From assembly GCA_965223825.1 (NCBI GenBank), contig OZ245018.1, positions 1,178,001-1,242,000 on the forward strand: a DNA stretch of 64,000 bases. Reading direction: 5' to 3'. This DNA comes from CAJXQU01 sp965223825 (GTDB taxonomy: Bacteria > Pseudomonadota > Gammaproteobacteria > CAJXQU01). A model generated the notes under the pieces. The model did not search any database. It had not been told where the DNA came from and saw only the letters and a program-made list of their open reading frames with translations. Below, in pieces: positions 33,415 to 45,000 of the stretch (the stretch's first letter is position 1; each line of letters starts with the position of its first letter). Position numbers and translations under genes: made by a program.

Positions 33415-36400
33415 ATGGTGGCGCTAATGAATGATCAAAATATGCATATGGATAACCTATCACTAGATCAACTCAATCAGTTTACCCTGGCGTTACTAAG
33501 AGACGTGACAGGGCTCGGCGAAGATGATCTGCGAACTACAACGACGTTTGAAGAGATTAACCTGGAATCTTTAGCGATCACCGCGTTTGTTTCTCGTCTA
33601 GCACCGTATTTTAAAGGTTTATCAAAAACATTTATTTTTGATTGTCGAAATATCGTGGATGTTAGTCATTACTTGATCAAGAAGCATCCTGAGTCTGTTA
33701 AGAATATTAATAATCAAAAAAGCAAACAGAGAGAAGCGGAGGAGATAATATCCGAGCAGGGGGGGGTAACTTCTCAAAATGAAGTCGAACACGATTCTGA
33801 ATGGCCAGAAATCATTCCTCTACATCAGCTTACGCAACAACAATCAAAAGATGCGATAGCCATCATTGGGATGGATGGACGCTTTCCCGGCGCGGGTTCA
33901 CTAACCCAATTCTGGGAAAATCTCAGCAATGCAGAACACGCCATAACAGAAATTCCGTCTGATCGTTGGTCACTTGACGGTTTTTATGAAGAGGGTACGG
34001 AATCACGTCGTTCAGGTTTGAGTTATGCAAAATGGGGTGGTTTTATAACCGATGTTGATAAATTCGACCCACAGTTTTTTGGAATATCTGCGCGAGAAGC
34101 AGCGCAAATGGATCCACAAGAGCGATTGTTTTTAGAAACGGCATGGCACGCAATGGAGAATGCATCGCTGCTGGGTGAGCGAGCTGATAACTTATTACAA
34201 GATCGAAGTTATAACATAGGTGTTTTTGTCGGGCTCACGACCAATACATATAATTTATTGACGTCTGATAACTGGCGAAATGGTGGAAAAGATATTCCAG
34301 CTTCTGTGCCTTGGTCCGCAGCCAATCGTGTTTCATTTGCGCTCAATTTAAACGGCCCGAGTGTCGCAGTCGATACTGCATGCTCTTCCTCTTTGGTTGC
34401 ATTTCACCAAGCTTGTGAAAGTATTCGTAACGGTGAGTGTAAAGCAGCGATTACTGGCGGGGTCAATCTTTACTTGCACCCTGCAAAATATATACAACTT
34501 TGTCAGTTACAAATGTTATCGCCAACAGGGCGTTGTCATACTTATGGTAAAAATGCTGATGGGTTTGTACCTGGTGAAGGTGTTGCTGCTGTAGTTCTTA
34601 AACCCCTTAGTCAGGCACAAAAAGATGGCGATCGTGTTTTAGGGGTAGTGCGTGGAACATCGGTAAACCATAGTGGAAGAACAAATGGCTACACCGTCCC
34701 GAATGCACAGTCACAAGCACAGTTAATAGAATCAGCGCTTAAACCATTTGATCTAGAACCGTCCAGCATTAATTTTATTGAAGCTCATGGGACGGGAACA
34801 AAGTTGGGAGATCCCATCGAGTTTACGGGATTGACCGAAACACTTGCAGGAGAAACTTCAACAGCTCCCTGTGCGATCGCATCAGTAAAATCGAATATCG
34901 GACATCTTGAATCAGCGGCTGGGATCGCCGGTATTCTCAAAGTGTTGTTACAACTACAGAAAAATAAAATTGCACCGTCTCTTGGCTCGAGTGAATTAAA
35001 TCCTGCACTAGAATTGACGGGCACTCGTTTCTTCGTTCCTCAAGCAATGACAGATTGGTTGCCTGATCCTGATACGGGTTTGCGACGAGCCGGGGTTAGT
35101 TCTTTTGGTGCTGGTGGTACCAATGGACATGTCATTATTGAACAGCCTCCTTCAATCGAAAGTCCATCGGAAAATATCAGTGGACATTCTAGTGTTATAA
35201 CAGAACATGTATTTCCGGTTTCAGCGCGATCACAAAAACAACTTGATCAACTAATTACAAAACTTGTTGATGATATAACTTCTGATCAGAAATTTAATAA
35301 CGATAGTAATGCATTCACATCATTGGCATACGTACTACAATGTGGTCGGCAACATCACGCTTATCGTTTTATCTGTGTTGCTGATTCAGTTAACAGTTTA
35401 GTCAATAAATGTAAAACGTATCTACAAAAAGATCCGTCTCAGTCTCTAATATCAGATGACATCTATTTTAGTCATGTACGTTCTGATGAAGAAACCCCCA
35501 TGCAGTCACTGTCTGTTGATGCAAAAACACAAGCGCAACAATGGAGTGAAGGTGTACAAGTTAAGTGGTCGACATTGTGGACTGAAAAACCGGTCTTGAT
35601 CGAGCTTCCTTTATATCCGTTTGCACGTGAGCGTCATTGGATAAACAGCGGGCCAGAAACAATCACCATGCCGGCTAACGTGACACAGTCGATTTCATCC
35701 AATCAAAAGATCACCTTTACATTCACCGGTGATGAATACTTCTTGCGCGATCACCAAATTGATGGAACGCCTATATTCCCTGCAGCGGCTTATCTAGATT
35801 ATTTTTATAAAGCCCTTGAGCCGTATAGCCTCGGAGAAGAGCTGACATTTAAAAATATTACTTGGGCAAATCCATTTCGGCCAGGTGAAATGGATGCATC
35901 AGCAATGACAAGTCAGGTCAAAAAAGAGAAAAGTGATTATGCGCTGGAATTCACTTCAAGCAACCAAGATAAAATCTATTGTAGAGCACGTTGCGCAACT
36001 CAAGGTCTTAAAAAAGAAAATGCCGTTAAAAAATTAACTGAAATAAAAAGTCGATGTACAAACGAAGTATTAGTCTCTGCAAGTTACAACGCTTTTGATT
36101 CACTTGAGATGTGCTATGGACCAAGTTTCCGAGGAATGCAGTCAGCTTGGGTAAGTCCTGATAAAACAGAGGCGCTAGTAGACGTTGTTAACAAAGTGAA
36201 TTTCAATTCATTAGATTCAGTGCCCGTCATCGAAGCTGGCATGCTCGATAGTATTTTCCAAAGTAGCTTTGTTTTATCGCGTGCAGTAAGTCCAGATGTG
36301 ACACACCAGTTTATTCCATACAGTGTTAAATCCATTTACGTTAAGCAGCGATTGCCAGAGAAAGTATCAGTTTATGTTCGTGAGAGACGCCAACAAAATG

Positions 36401-39400
36401 GTAACTGGCGTGTATTTGATTTTAGTGTTTTCGATCAAAGCGGTGAGCTACTCATTAAAATCGAAGAATTCAGTTTCCGCACTATCGCTCGTTCTATCCA
36501 GAACGTAAATAAGGAGAATGATAATGTCCATTCTCTTTATCAATATGAACCTTACTGGGAACGTTACCAAGTTCATACTGTTCGCCATTCTATTACGAAT
36601 GGAAAGATTGTTTTATTCGATAACAATGATCGATCATTTCAACAACTCCAAGCTTTAAACGAAATTAATAAAGATGCTGTCTGGCAAGTTATTTCTGCAG
36701 ATCACTTCTTAATTCGAGATGACAATACGGTTGAGATGGACTGTAACGAAAACGCGCATTTAGATTTGTTGTGGCGTATGTTTATTACCGAAGGTGGCTT
36801 ACCAGAAACCTTGCTGTTCAATATCCATAATGACGATGAAGATGATCTTAACGAGACAGAATGGGAGAGTTCGGTCGGGTTAAGACAAGTAAAAAACATT
36901 ATCGAAATTATTCGAAGTTATTGTCAGAAAACACAATCGCCACGTGTTCATGCTCATATCAATTTTCAACGTAGTGCCAGCGATAATACCTTTCCCCTGG
37001 GTATTTCAATCGCTGGTTATCTACGTGCTTTACATGAAGAAATGCCGAATGTTACGGCGAATATTATTCACACAAAAACAAGATCATCAGAACATCAAAA
37101 CTTTCCAAATTGGTTAGAAGCAGCATTTCAAATAGATCGATCAGCTGTTCAAGAATTTAGCTGGAATAACGGAAATCTTGAATTAAAAAAACTCAAGTTA
37201 AGGGAGGACACGCCACACGCCTCTTTGCACGATCATTCGCAACCCATCGCAAACGACGTGATAGTGATTACTGGCGGATCAGGTGCTGTAGCCAGTGCAA
37301 TAGCCGAGAGCTTTCAACGAACACCAGGAATACGTTTAGCTCTGATCGGACGTTCATCAGAGAACAATACTATTCAATCGTATATTCAACGTTTACGAAA
37401 TAAGGGTATCTCAGCGAAATATTGGCAAGCAGATTGTTCCGATCGCAATAATCTTGCCGAAACACTCGACCGAATCAGAACGCATTTTGGTGCGATCTCT
37501 GGCGTTTTCCACTTTGCCGGTATTTTGAAAGATGCATTTTTTCTACGTCAAGACAGTTCTGACTGGAACGATGTACTTAGAGCAAAAGTTCTCGGTACAC
37601 ACTGGCTAGATGAGCTTACAAAAAATGATCCTGTTAAATGGTTTGTTGTGAGTTCAGGTTTAGCTGGCGTTCGTGGTAACGCGGGACAGAGCCTTTATGG
37701 ACTTGCCAATGCTTGGTTAAACGCTTTTGTAGAAAAACGACAATTAAACCTTGTCACGTCACATCGTCGTGGGAAAACACTCTCTATTGCTTGGTCTCTT
37801 TGGGATACGGAAACTGGAATGAAGCCGCCACAAAGCATGATCGATCGTTATGCTAAGAAAGGCTTGACACCAATTGATTTAGAGGAAGGGGTAGAGCTTT
37901 TCCATACAGTACTTCAATCAAACGACCTTGTCGTTATACCGGTTAAAGGACAGCGTAGTGCTATTAATGCATTTATTGGCATTAACGGAGCAACGAATAC
38001 GACGTTAAAAGTACTGGGGAATGAAGTATCCGAAAATGAAGCGAAAGATAATTTACTATTAGAAAATACAGAAGTAGACAATAAGATATCAAACATAACT
38101 GAATTGCATTTATTGCAAACACAGAACGATCAAACTCCAAACTGTCAATGTGCAGTAAATGAGGCTGATCAACATTCTTTATTAATAGATTATCTTGCTG
38201 AAAAGCTCTCACAGGTGACGGGGACACCAGTAGATAAAATCGATGCTGATGTTTCTTTAGAAGCATTTGGCTTGGATTCAATTCTTGTTATGGAGTTGAA
38301 CGATCAGCTTGAGCAAGATTTCAGTCAAATGTCGAAAACGGTTCTTTTTGAAGCAAGAAACTTACGACTTCTAGCTGATTTGTTGATGGATGAACATCCA
38401 GAAGATGTTGAAAATTTAACACATCAAAGAATATCAATTACAGAATCTCAAGCATTTAAAACAGAAGGTTCAACTAATAACGCGATTGAAATTCAAACCA
38501 GTTCTGTTGATATTGAAACTCATCACTCATCTGAAGAAAAGTCTGAGCAGGTTTTTAACGAGTCAGATACTAACCCCAAAAACTTAACGCAAGATACCTT
38601 CGATCTTGATCGTCAAAAGAAGGCAACAAACCGTGGTGATCAGATTGCGATTATTGGAATCTCAGGTCGTTATCCAGGCGCATCAAACCTTGATGAGTTA
38701 TGGGAACACCTTTCGTCAGGACATGATCTTGTAAGTGAAATTCCCGGTCGTTGGACGCTTGATAACAATCAGAATCAGTTCGGTTCTGAACCCATGTATG
38801 CAAAATGGGGAGGTTTTGTTGCTGATTATGACTGTTTTGATCCATTGTTCTTTGGTATTTCACCGCGTGATGCTGAACGGATGGATCCGCAAGAACGGCT
38901 CTTTCTACAAACGGCTTGGCATACATTAGAAGATGCAGGTTATACACCTGAGAGTCTTTCTGGTTCACGTGATGATCAACACCTTCGCCGACGTGTCGGT
39001 GTCATTGTCGGTGTGATGTATGGCGAGTATCAGTTGTACAGTGCATCGGGTCAACCGGGCGATACACTGACGAATTCCTCGTATGCATCGATCGCAAATC
39101 GTGTTTCCTATTGCTTGGATTTTGACGGGCCTTCTTTTGCAATCGACAGCATGTGTTCCTCATCGTTGACAAGTATTAGTCTGGCTTGTGATCAACTGCG
39201 TAGCGGTCGTAGTGATGCTGTAATCGCTGGTGGGGTCAATCTTTCCATTCATCCGCACAAATACCGCATGTTATGTGAGCTAAATTTCGCGTCTACTGAC
39301 GGACGCTGTCGAAGTTTTGGTGACGGTGGTGATGGTTATGTTCCTGGTGAAGGTGTTGGTGCCGTATTATTAAAACGTCTCGAAGATGCTGTGAATGATC

Positions 39401-40665
39401 GCGATCATGTCTATGCGGTAATCCAAGGAACCGACATCGGACATGGGGCTAAAACCTCAGGTTATACTGTACCAAATGCAGAAGCACAGACGGACGTAAT
39501 TCGACGTGCATTTGAACGATCAGGTGTCAATCCTGCACGCTTAAGCTATGTCGAAGCGCACGGCACCGGCACGAGTTTGGGTGATCCGATTGAAGTTCGT
39601 GGTCTCACCAAAGCACTCGCGAAACAATTTACAGCAGAACAAATCTGTCCCGTCGGATCGATTAAATCTAATATCGGCCATCTTGAGTCGGCCGCTGGAA
39701 TTGCTGCTTTAAGCAAAGTGTTGTTACAGTTACAACATAATAAAATCGCACCTTCTATTCATTCCGATCAGTTAAATAAAAATATAGACTTTTCTAAAAC
39801 CCCATTTTATGTACAGCGTGATCTAGTTGAATGGAAAAGCCAAGATCAACAACCACGGGTTGCAGCAATTAGCTCATTTGGTGCAGGCGGGTCTAATGCA
39901 CATTTAGTGATCGAAGAGTTCATTCCTAATGAAGTGCAGACCCAAGTACATGAGCCTGATCCGGTAGACAAACAGGCTTGTATATTCTCGGCGAAAACAC
40001 ATTCTCAATTAGCTGAAATGCTACAACGATTTGTTGCGTTACTCGATCGAGAAATGCAAGTCGATCCGGATGGCGTGTCACGTCATTTCATGAATTCAAA
40101 ATACACTTTATCTGATGTGGCTATGACTTTAATCAAAGGCCGACGCATGATGAAAACGCGATTAGCATTTACGGTCAGAAATTTCACTGAATTACATGAA
40201 GCCATAAATCGTTTTCTTATGATCACGAATAAGAATGAGGGCAATAAAAAAGTAAAGGATTCATTCAATGAAATGGCCTCACAGAATATTTTTTATGGTG
40301 ATGTTGAAGCGAAGCTACATACAGGGCAGTTCGATCAAAAACAACGTGCAGAGCCAGTAGAAATCTTTGCCCAAGATTGGGTGGCTGGGGTTAACAATAC
40401 AAGTGTATTCAATGACGAAAAATTATGGCGAAAGGTCTCTTTGCCAGGATACACCTTTCTTCGAAATCGTTATTGGGTGAATGAAGGACAAGATGATATA
40501 TCACGTGGAAATAATGTGATTGAAAATACGACTCATGATCAAGAAAAAGTGGTCTCACTCTCACCAAAAGTAATCTTGGATAAAGTTTCACGAGGTGAAA
40601 TGAAACATGAAGAAGCGCGAGAGTATTTACTTGCATTGAGTCATGGCGGCAATGCCGGTCAGTAG
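33415..40665 (+). CDS. Trans-AT-type modular polyketide synthase (ACP-KS-DH-KR-ACP-KS)
   Basis: 2416 residues. Domains: carrier (about 15-90; Ser52 in INLESLA), KS1 (145-585; DTACSSSL Cys323, EAHGTGT His458, KSNIGHL His497), DH (755-1035; LRDHQIDGTPIFP His780 and MLDSIFQ Asp945), KR (1280-1460; GGSGAVA, Tyr1428 in GQSLYGLANA), carrier (1595-1665; GLDSI Ser1622), KS2 (1743-2170; Cys1914, His2049, His2089) and a C-terminal docking-like helix (KVSRGEMKHEEAREYL). No acyltransferase domain is present, so malonyl units must come from the free-standing AT at 48890. The module predicts one extension reduced and dehydrated to an enoyl thioester. The KR Ser-Tyr loop (SSGLAGVRGNAGQSLY) seems one residue longer than usual. 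The ATG at 33427 is an alternative start. Confidence 0.93.
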   Translation: MVALMNDQNMHMDNLSLDQLNQFTLALLRDVTGLGEDDLRTTTTFEEINLESLAITAFVSRLAPYFKGLSKTFIFDCRNIVDVSHYLIKKHPESVKNINNQKSKQREAEEIISEQGGVTSQNEVEHDSEWPEIIPLHQLTQQQSKDAIAIIGMDGRFPGAGSLTQFWENLSNAEHAITEIPSDRWSLDGFYEEGTESRRSGLSYAKWGGFITDVDKFDPQFFGISAREAAQMDPQERLFLETAWHAMENASLLGERADNLLQDRSYNIGVFVGLTTNTYNLLTSDNWRNGGKDIPASVPWSAANRVSFALNLNGPSVAVDTACSSSLVAFHQACESIRNGECKAAITGGVNLYLHPAKYIQLCQLQMLSPTGRCHTYGKNADGFVPGEGVAAVVLKPLSQAQKDGDRVLGVVRGTSVNHSGRTNGYTVPNAQSQAQLIESALKPFDLEPSSINFIEAHGTGTKLGDPIEFTGLTETLAGETSTAPCAIASVKSNIGHLESAAGIAGILKVLLQLQKNKIAPSLGSSELNPALELTGTRFFVPQAMTDWLPDPDTGLRRAGVSSFGAGGTNGHVIIEQPPSIESPSENISGHSSVITEHVFPVSARSQKQLDQLITKLVDDITSDQKFNNDSNAFTSLAYVLQCGRQHHAYRFICVADSVNSLVNKCKTYLQKDPSQSLISDDIYFSHVRSDEETPMQSLSVDAKTQAQQWSEGVQVKWSTLWTEKPVLIELPLYPFARERHWINSGPETITMPANVTQSISSNQKITFTFTGDEYFLRDHQIDGTPIFPAAAYLDYFYKALEPYSLGEELTFKNITWANPFRPGEMDASAMTSQVKKEKSDYALEFTSSNQDKIYCRARCATQGLKKENAVKKLTEIKSRCTNEVLVSASYNAFDSLEMCYGPSFRGMQSAWVSPDKTEALVDVVNKVNFNSLDSVPVIEAGMLDSIFQSSFVLSRAVSPDVTHQFIPYSVKSIYVKQRLPEKVSVYVRERRQQNGNWRVFDFSVFDQSGELLIKIEEFSFRTIARSIQNVNKENDNVHSLYQYEPYWERYQVHTVRHSITNGKIVLFDNNDRSFQQLQALNEINKDAVWQVISADHFLIRDDNTVEMDCNENAHLDLLWRMFITEGGLPETLLFNIHNDDEDDLNETEWESSVGLRQVKNIIEIIRSYCQKTQSPRVHAHINFQRSASDNTFPLGISIAGYLRALHEEMPNVTANIIHTKTRSSEHQNFPNWLEAAFQIDRSAVQEFSWNNGNLELKKLKLREDTPHASLHDHSQPIANDVIVITGGSGAVASAIAESFQRTPGIRLALIGRSSENNTIQSYIQRLRNKGISAKYWQADCSDRNNLAETLDRIRTHFGAISGVFHFAGILKDAFFLRQDSSDWNDVLRAKVLGTHWLDELTKNDPVKWFVVSSGLAGVRGNAGQSLYGLANAWLNAFVEKRQLNLVTSHRRGKTLSIAWSLWDTETGMKPPQSMIDRYAKKGLTPIDLEEGVELFHTVLQSNDLVVIPVKGQRSAINAFIGINGATNTTLKVLGNEVSENEAKDNLLLENTEVDNKISNITELHLLQTQNDQTPNCQCAVNEADQHSLLIDYLAEKLSQVTGTPVDKIDADVSLEAFGLDSILVMELNDQLEQDFSQMSKTVLFEARNLRLLADLLMDEHPEDVENLTHQRISITESQAFKTEGSTNNAIEIQTSSVDIETHHSSEEKSEQVFNESDTNPKNLTQDTFDLDRQKKATNRGDQIAIIGISGRYPGASNLDELWEHLSSGHDLVSEIPGRWTLDNNQNQFGSEPMYAKWGGFVADYDCFDPLFFGISPRDAERMDPQERLFLQTAWHTLEDAGYTPESLSGSRDDQHLRRRVGVIVGVMYGEYQLYSASGQPGDTLTNSSYASIANRVSYCLDFDGPSFAIDSMCSSSLTSISLACDQLRSGRSDAVIAGGVNLSIHPHKYRMLCELNFASTDGRCRSFGDGGDGYVPGEGVGAVLLKRLEDAVNDRDHVYAVIQGTDIGHGAKTSGYTVPNAEAQTDVIRRAFERSGVNPARLSYVEAHGTGTSLGDPIEVRGLTKALAKQFTAEQICPVGSIKSNIGHLESAAGIAALSKVLLQLQHNKIAPSIHSDQLNKNIDFSKTPFYVQRDLVEWKSQDQQPRVAAISSFGAGGSNAHLVIEEFIPNEVQTQVHEPDPVDKQACIFSAKTHSQLAEMLQRFVALLDREMQVDPDGVSRHFMNSKYTLSDVAMTLIKGRRMMKTRLAFTVRNFTELHEAINRFLMITNKNEGNKKVKDSFNEMASQNIFYGDVEAKLHTGQFDQKQRAEPVEIFAQDWVAGVNNTSVFNDEKLWRKVSLPGYTFLRNRYWVNEGQDDISRGNNVIENTTHDQEKVVSLSPKVILDKVSRGEMKHEEAREYLLALSHGGNAGQ

Positions 40666-40703
40666 AGATCACCATGTAATTTAGTAAGTTATTGAGGATA
40701 CAG

Positions 40704-42050
40704 ATGAACAGTAAATTAGTTGGTGTAATTGGTGGTGGTGCTTGCGGATTAGGTATCGGCAAAGCATTACGTCAAGCAGGAATTGACTTCGAGATCATTG
40801 AGGCCAGTTCACGATTGGGCGGCAATTGGCAACCTGATGGTCCAGCTTCAAAAATGTATGCATCAGCTCATTTAATCAGTTCACGAAATAATACGCAGTT
40901 CACTGATTACAAAATGCCGTTGACCTATCCAGCTTACCCCAATCACACACTCTTTTTTGAATACCTGCAAAACTTGGCAAGTGATTTTAATCTTCATGCT
41001 GCTGCGCGTTTAAACACGACCGTAACAAACATGCAAAAAACAGAGGCAGGTTGGCAACTGACTTTTCAAGATGGTACGAGTCAAGACTATGCCTTTGTTG
41101 TGGTCGCCAATGGTTTGTTGAGAAAACCAATATTTCCAACCGTTTATTCAGATTATAAAGGTGAAAGTCTGCATTCAAGTGAATATAAAAATTCTGATAT
41201 TTTTAAAGACAAACGTGTGCTGATCGTCGGTGCTGGAAATTCTGGTTGTGATATTGCCGTGGATGCGACGCATACGGCAAAAAAGGTTTTTCATTCTACG
41301 CGTCGTGGTTACCACTATATGCCAAAGTTCATTAATGGCTTACCGACACAAGAGTGGTTAATGGCACAAGCACCCAACTTTACAGATTCCGATGCCTATT
41401 GGGAGCACGTCCAGGCAACATTTAAGATGGCTGGTTTTGATGGACAGGATTACGGCTTGCCCGAACCGGATCACAAAATATCCGAATGTCATCCAATCAT
41501 GAATTCGCAAATACTTTATTACATTGGCCATGGGGATATTACTCCCAAGCGTGATGTTGAAAAGTGCATCGGTCGAGATGTGTATTTCAAAGACGGTGGA
41601 AAAGAAGAGATAGATTTGATCGTTTGGGCTTCAGGTTATCGAGTTGATCTTCCTTTCTTATCAACGGATCTTTTTGATTGGCAGCAGGAATTGTCCAGCT
41701 TGTTTTTACGTATGGTGCCGAAAAATTTTGATGATGTTCTTTTTGTAGGTTACCTCAATACACCCTCGGGAATAGGGAATATTGTGAATATCCTTAGTCG
41801 TTTTGTCGTGTCGTATTTAAATGCTAAATCGCAACAATCAGCAGCATGGCACACCTTCCAAGAGATGAAGCTTTATTCGAATAGTCTTGACCTTGGTCAA
41901 GATCGTTTTATGAAAACTGACAGACATAGTTATGAAGTCGATCTTTGGAAATACATCAAGTCGATAAATTTTATAACAAGTAAATTAAACCAAACTGACG
42001 CTGTTGATAACATCCAGATCAGCAATACAAATTTACAGTACGGAGCTTAA
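40704..42050 (+). CDS. Flavin-containing monooxygenase, copy 2
   Basis: A 448-residue class B monooxygenase: FAD loop VIGGGACGLGIGKAL, fingerprint YKGESLHSSEY, NADPH loop IVGAGNSGCDIAVDA. It is paralogous to the first FMO in layout but clearly diverged, so it probably has a different substrate or position of attack. The start at the ATG 40704 is preferred to a TTG at 40692, because GAGG sits 6 bases before the ATG. It lies directly after the PKS gene, and the next gene begins 1 base after its stop. Confidence 0.9.
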   Translation: MNSKLVGVIGGGACGLGIGKALRQAGIDFEIIEASSRLGGNWQPDGPASKMYASAHLISSRNNTQFTDYKMPLTYPAYPNHTLFFEYLQNLASDFNLHAAARLNTTVTNMQKTEAGWQLTFQDGTSQDYAFVVVANGLLRKPIFPTVYSDYKGESLHSSEYKNSDIFKDKRVLIVGAGNSGCDIAVDATHTAKKVFHSTRRGYHYMPKFINGLPTQEWLMAQAPNFTDSDAYWEHVQATFKMAGFDGQDYGLPEPDHKISECHPIMNSQILYYIGHGDITPKRDVEKCIGRDVYFKDGGKEEIDLIVWASGYRVDLPFLSTDLFDWQQELSSLFLRMVPKNFDDVLFVGYLNTPSGIGNIVNILSRFVVSYLNAKSQQSAAWHTFQEMKLYSNSLDLGQDRFMKTDRHSYEVDLWKYIKSINFITSKLNQTDAVDNIQISNTNLQYGA

Positions 42051-42051
42051 T

Positions 42052-45000
42052 ATGCTTTCGAATTTACCATTCAACGAAGATGGAAAAAGTTTATCTGCTG
42101 AGGAAGCATTAAGAAAACTGTCACTCATGGAAGAGGTGAAGCTTAACCAAAGCAACCATCAAGATTACCCGCAAACTGATGAAAATAAAGTGGTGGGGAG
42201 TAATACTGAAATTGCTAATAAATTAAGTCATGTCAACGACGAGATGATTGATAACAATGGATCCGTTGCAAAGAAGTTAACTGATGATATTCAGAATATT
42301 GTGTTGTCAATTTTGAAGTTAGACAGCGCTGATTTTTCGGCAACTACACCGTTGATGGATTATGGGCTAGATTCGATCGCAGCCACTGAGATAGGAAACC
42401 TGTTCACCAGTCGCTTTGATATTGTTATTCCTCCTACTGTATTTTTTGAGTTTCCGGATCTCGAAAGTTTTGTTAATTACCTACTCGAAAATCATCCAGA
42501 AGAGTTAAAAGCACACTATCCCCAAAACGATGAAGTTCAGGCGGTAATACCAAACAAGGTCGTGCAGCAAGAAACGCAATCACCACCACTAGAGTTACAA
42601 GCTACTACGATCAGTAAATCATCTGACGTAAATCCTGCTGAGACGACGTCTCGTTTACCGATTGAAAAGGTAAACTCTAGCTCACATGATCAGCTCATAG
42701 CGGATCACATGATGGATATTGAAACGCTATGGAAGTTAAGTTCAGGCCGCGTTGCTGAACGTACGATAAATAATATACAACCGGTCGAGTTTATTTCTTC
42801 AGAAAACTCAAATCACGATCAACCCATTAAACAGCCAAGTCGTGAATATCTACAAGAGATGAAGTATTTTACTGATCTCGCCAATATTCATTCTATTACG
42901 CGACACAATAAACGTGCGCTCGAGTACGCTACTTTCGGTGAGGGCCCACCTTTATTGATGCTAGGTGGTCTTCTCATGCACTACAGTGTGATGTGGCTAA
43001 CTAACATCAAAGCATTGGCGAAAAACCATCAGTTGATTATGTTCCATATGCCGGGTTGCGGTGAACTCGAGTTATATGAAGAGATGAGTCTTCAGAGCAT
43101 CTCTGACGACATTTCTGGTGTATTAGATGCACAAGGAATACAAGAACCGATTCCTGTTTTTGGCTGCTCATTTGGAGGTGTACTTGCACAAGCCTTTACC
43201 TTAGCTTATCCAGAAAAATGCTCAGCGTTAGCCGTGGCTGTAAGCACACCTTTTGCTGAGGGTGCGACGGACTTTCAATTGTTAATGAAAGAGTTACAGG
43301 TTAGTCCTCATTTTATGGAGCTTAACCGCGGCTGGCCAATGGCATCGTTACCTGTGTATGAGAAAGTTATTGCAGGGTTTGATTTTAGATCAAAACTAAG
43401 ATCATTAAATATTCCAGCTCTGGTTGTTTCAGGTGGTAAAGACCGTTACACCACACCTGAATATTCTCAAATGATGGCTGATAGTTTACAAAATGCAAAA
43501 TTAATTGAGTTTCCGGATGCTGGGCATTTATTAACTTTTTCACATCATGAGGAATTTAATCAAGTCTTAATTGATTTTCTCGCTTCAGTTCAAAAACCAC
43601 GTCCTACTCGTTCGAAGTCTATAAGAAATGATCATTCCGTATTCTTACCGGCAACTAAGAAAACGCTGAATGTAATGAAAGACTATGTGACAACTGGTCA
43701 ACAAGGCCATTGTGTTATGTTGTCCGATCACGCGGCACAACTCGCGCTGAGCTTAAACGTAATATGTAATAAACATAAAGATTCAAAACAGACTTACCGA
43801 AGTTATTTTACGACCTCGGTTGAAGAAGGGCTGGACGCAGCCCTTCGGCTTGCACGACATTATGCGCGGAACACCAACTCGAAGAGTCAAGGTCAGGTCT
43901 TATTGATCGGTGCCGGTGAGACATGGAAAAATCATTTTGATCCGATGCATTCAGGAACAAATGAAGCACTTGTTCCTGGCATTCATTTTGTCGCTAATAT
44001 TAAGCAAGCTACTAACCTAGTGTCAGAAAAGGAATTTTGTGCGGTCGTTATTATCAATAACGGATCATTGGAAATCAATGAAGTTGAACAATTCATTCGC
44101 ATTATCGATGCCTCTTCAAGTCTTAGTGTTTTATTAGAAAATAATGAACATAAAACGCAACCAAGGGACTGGTTTAGCTACCAGCTAAGCAAACATCTGG
44201 ATTTAATTGTTCATGGTGAGTGTCTTTCTGGGTTTCAGGCGCCGGTATCCAGCCTTTCTGTTAATGATTCAATCAAAAACCCGTGGTTAATGACACCAAG
44301 TGAAGGCTATGTTCGTCAACCAATGGCAAGTTTCGGATTGACGTTAAACATTGCATTTGACTATATTTCCGATTATTTCATTCGTGAATTTACTCCTGAT
44401 CAACTCCAGAAAATCAACAACGTAAAGGCGAGTCAAGGCGCAACATACCAAGCACACCTTGAGGTTGGAAATATTGGATATGCAAAAGTCGCAAACATGC
44501 ACGGTTTTGATAGTCGGTTTTATGAGGCGTATGGTTTACAAACACAAGTAAATCGGCACGGTCAAAGTTCCAGAGCAGTAATTGATTGTCTGTCGAATGT
44601 TGGTAGCGCGCCACGTGGGTTGAATCCGCAAGATGTGATCGAAAACGTCTTAAACAATCACAATGCGTCGCAGGATTATTGGCAAGATCTAACACAACTT
44701 ATTAAGTCCAAAACAGGTTTTTCTCATTGCTTACCTGCATCAAGTCAAACAACAGCAATTGAAACAGCATTGTCCGTGGCTAAGCTTGCATCACCTAAAC
44801 GTAAAAAAATAGTGTGTTTTACTGGTGGGGCTGGTTTTACCATGCTTTCTGCAAATAGTGCTAAAGACGGTATTTTCGATCTGTTTAGAAAACCCTTTGA
44901 ACCGTTGTATCCGCACACACTATTTATTGATCCGTTAGACGATAATGCCACTGACATATTAGAGAAAGCATTATTAAGCAACGAACTTGCATTTGTATGG

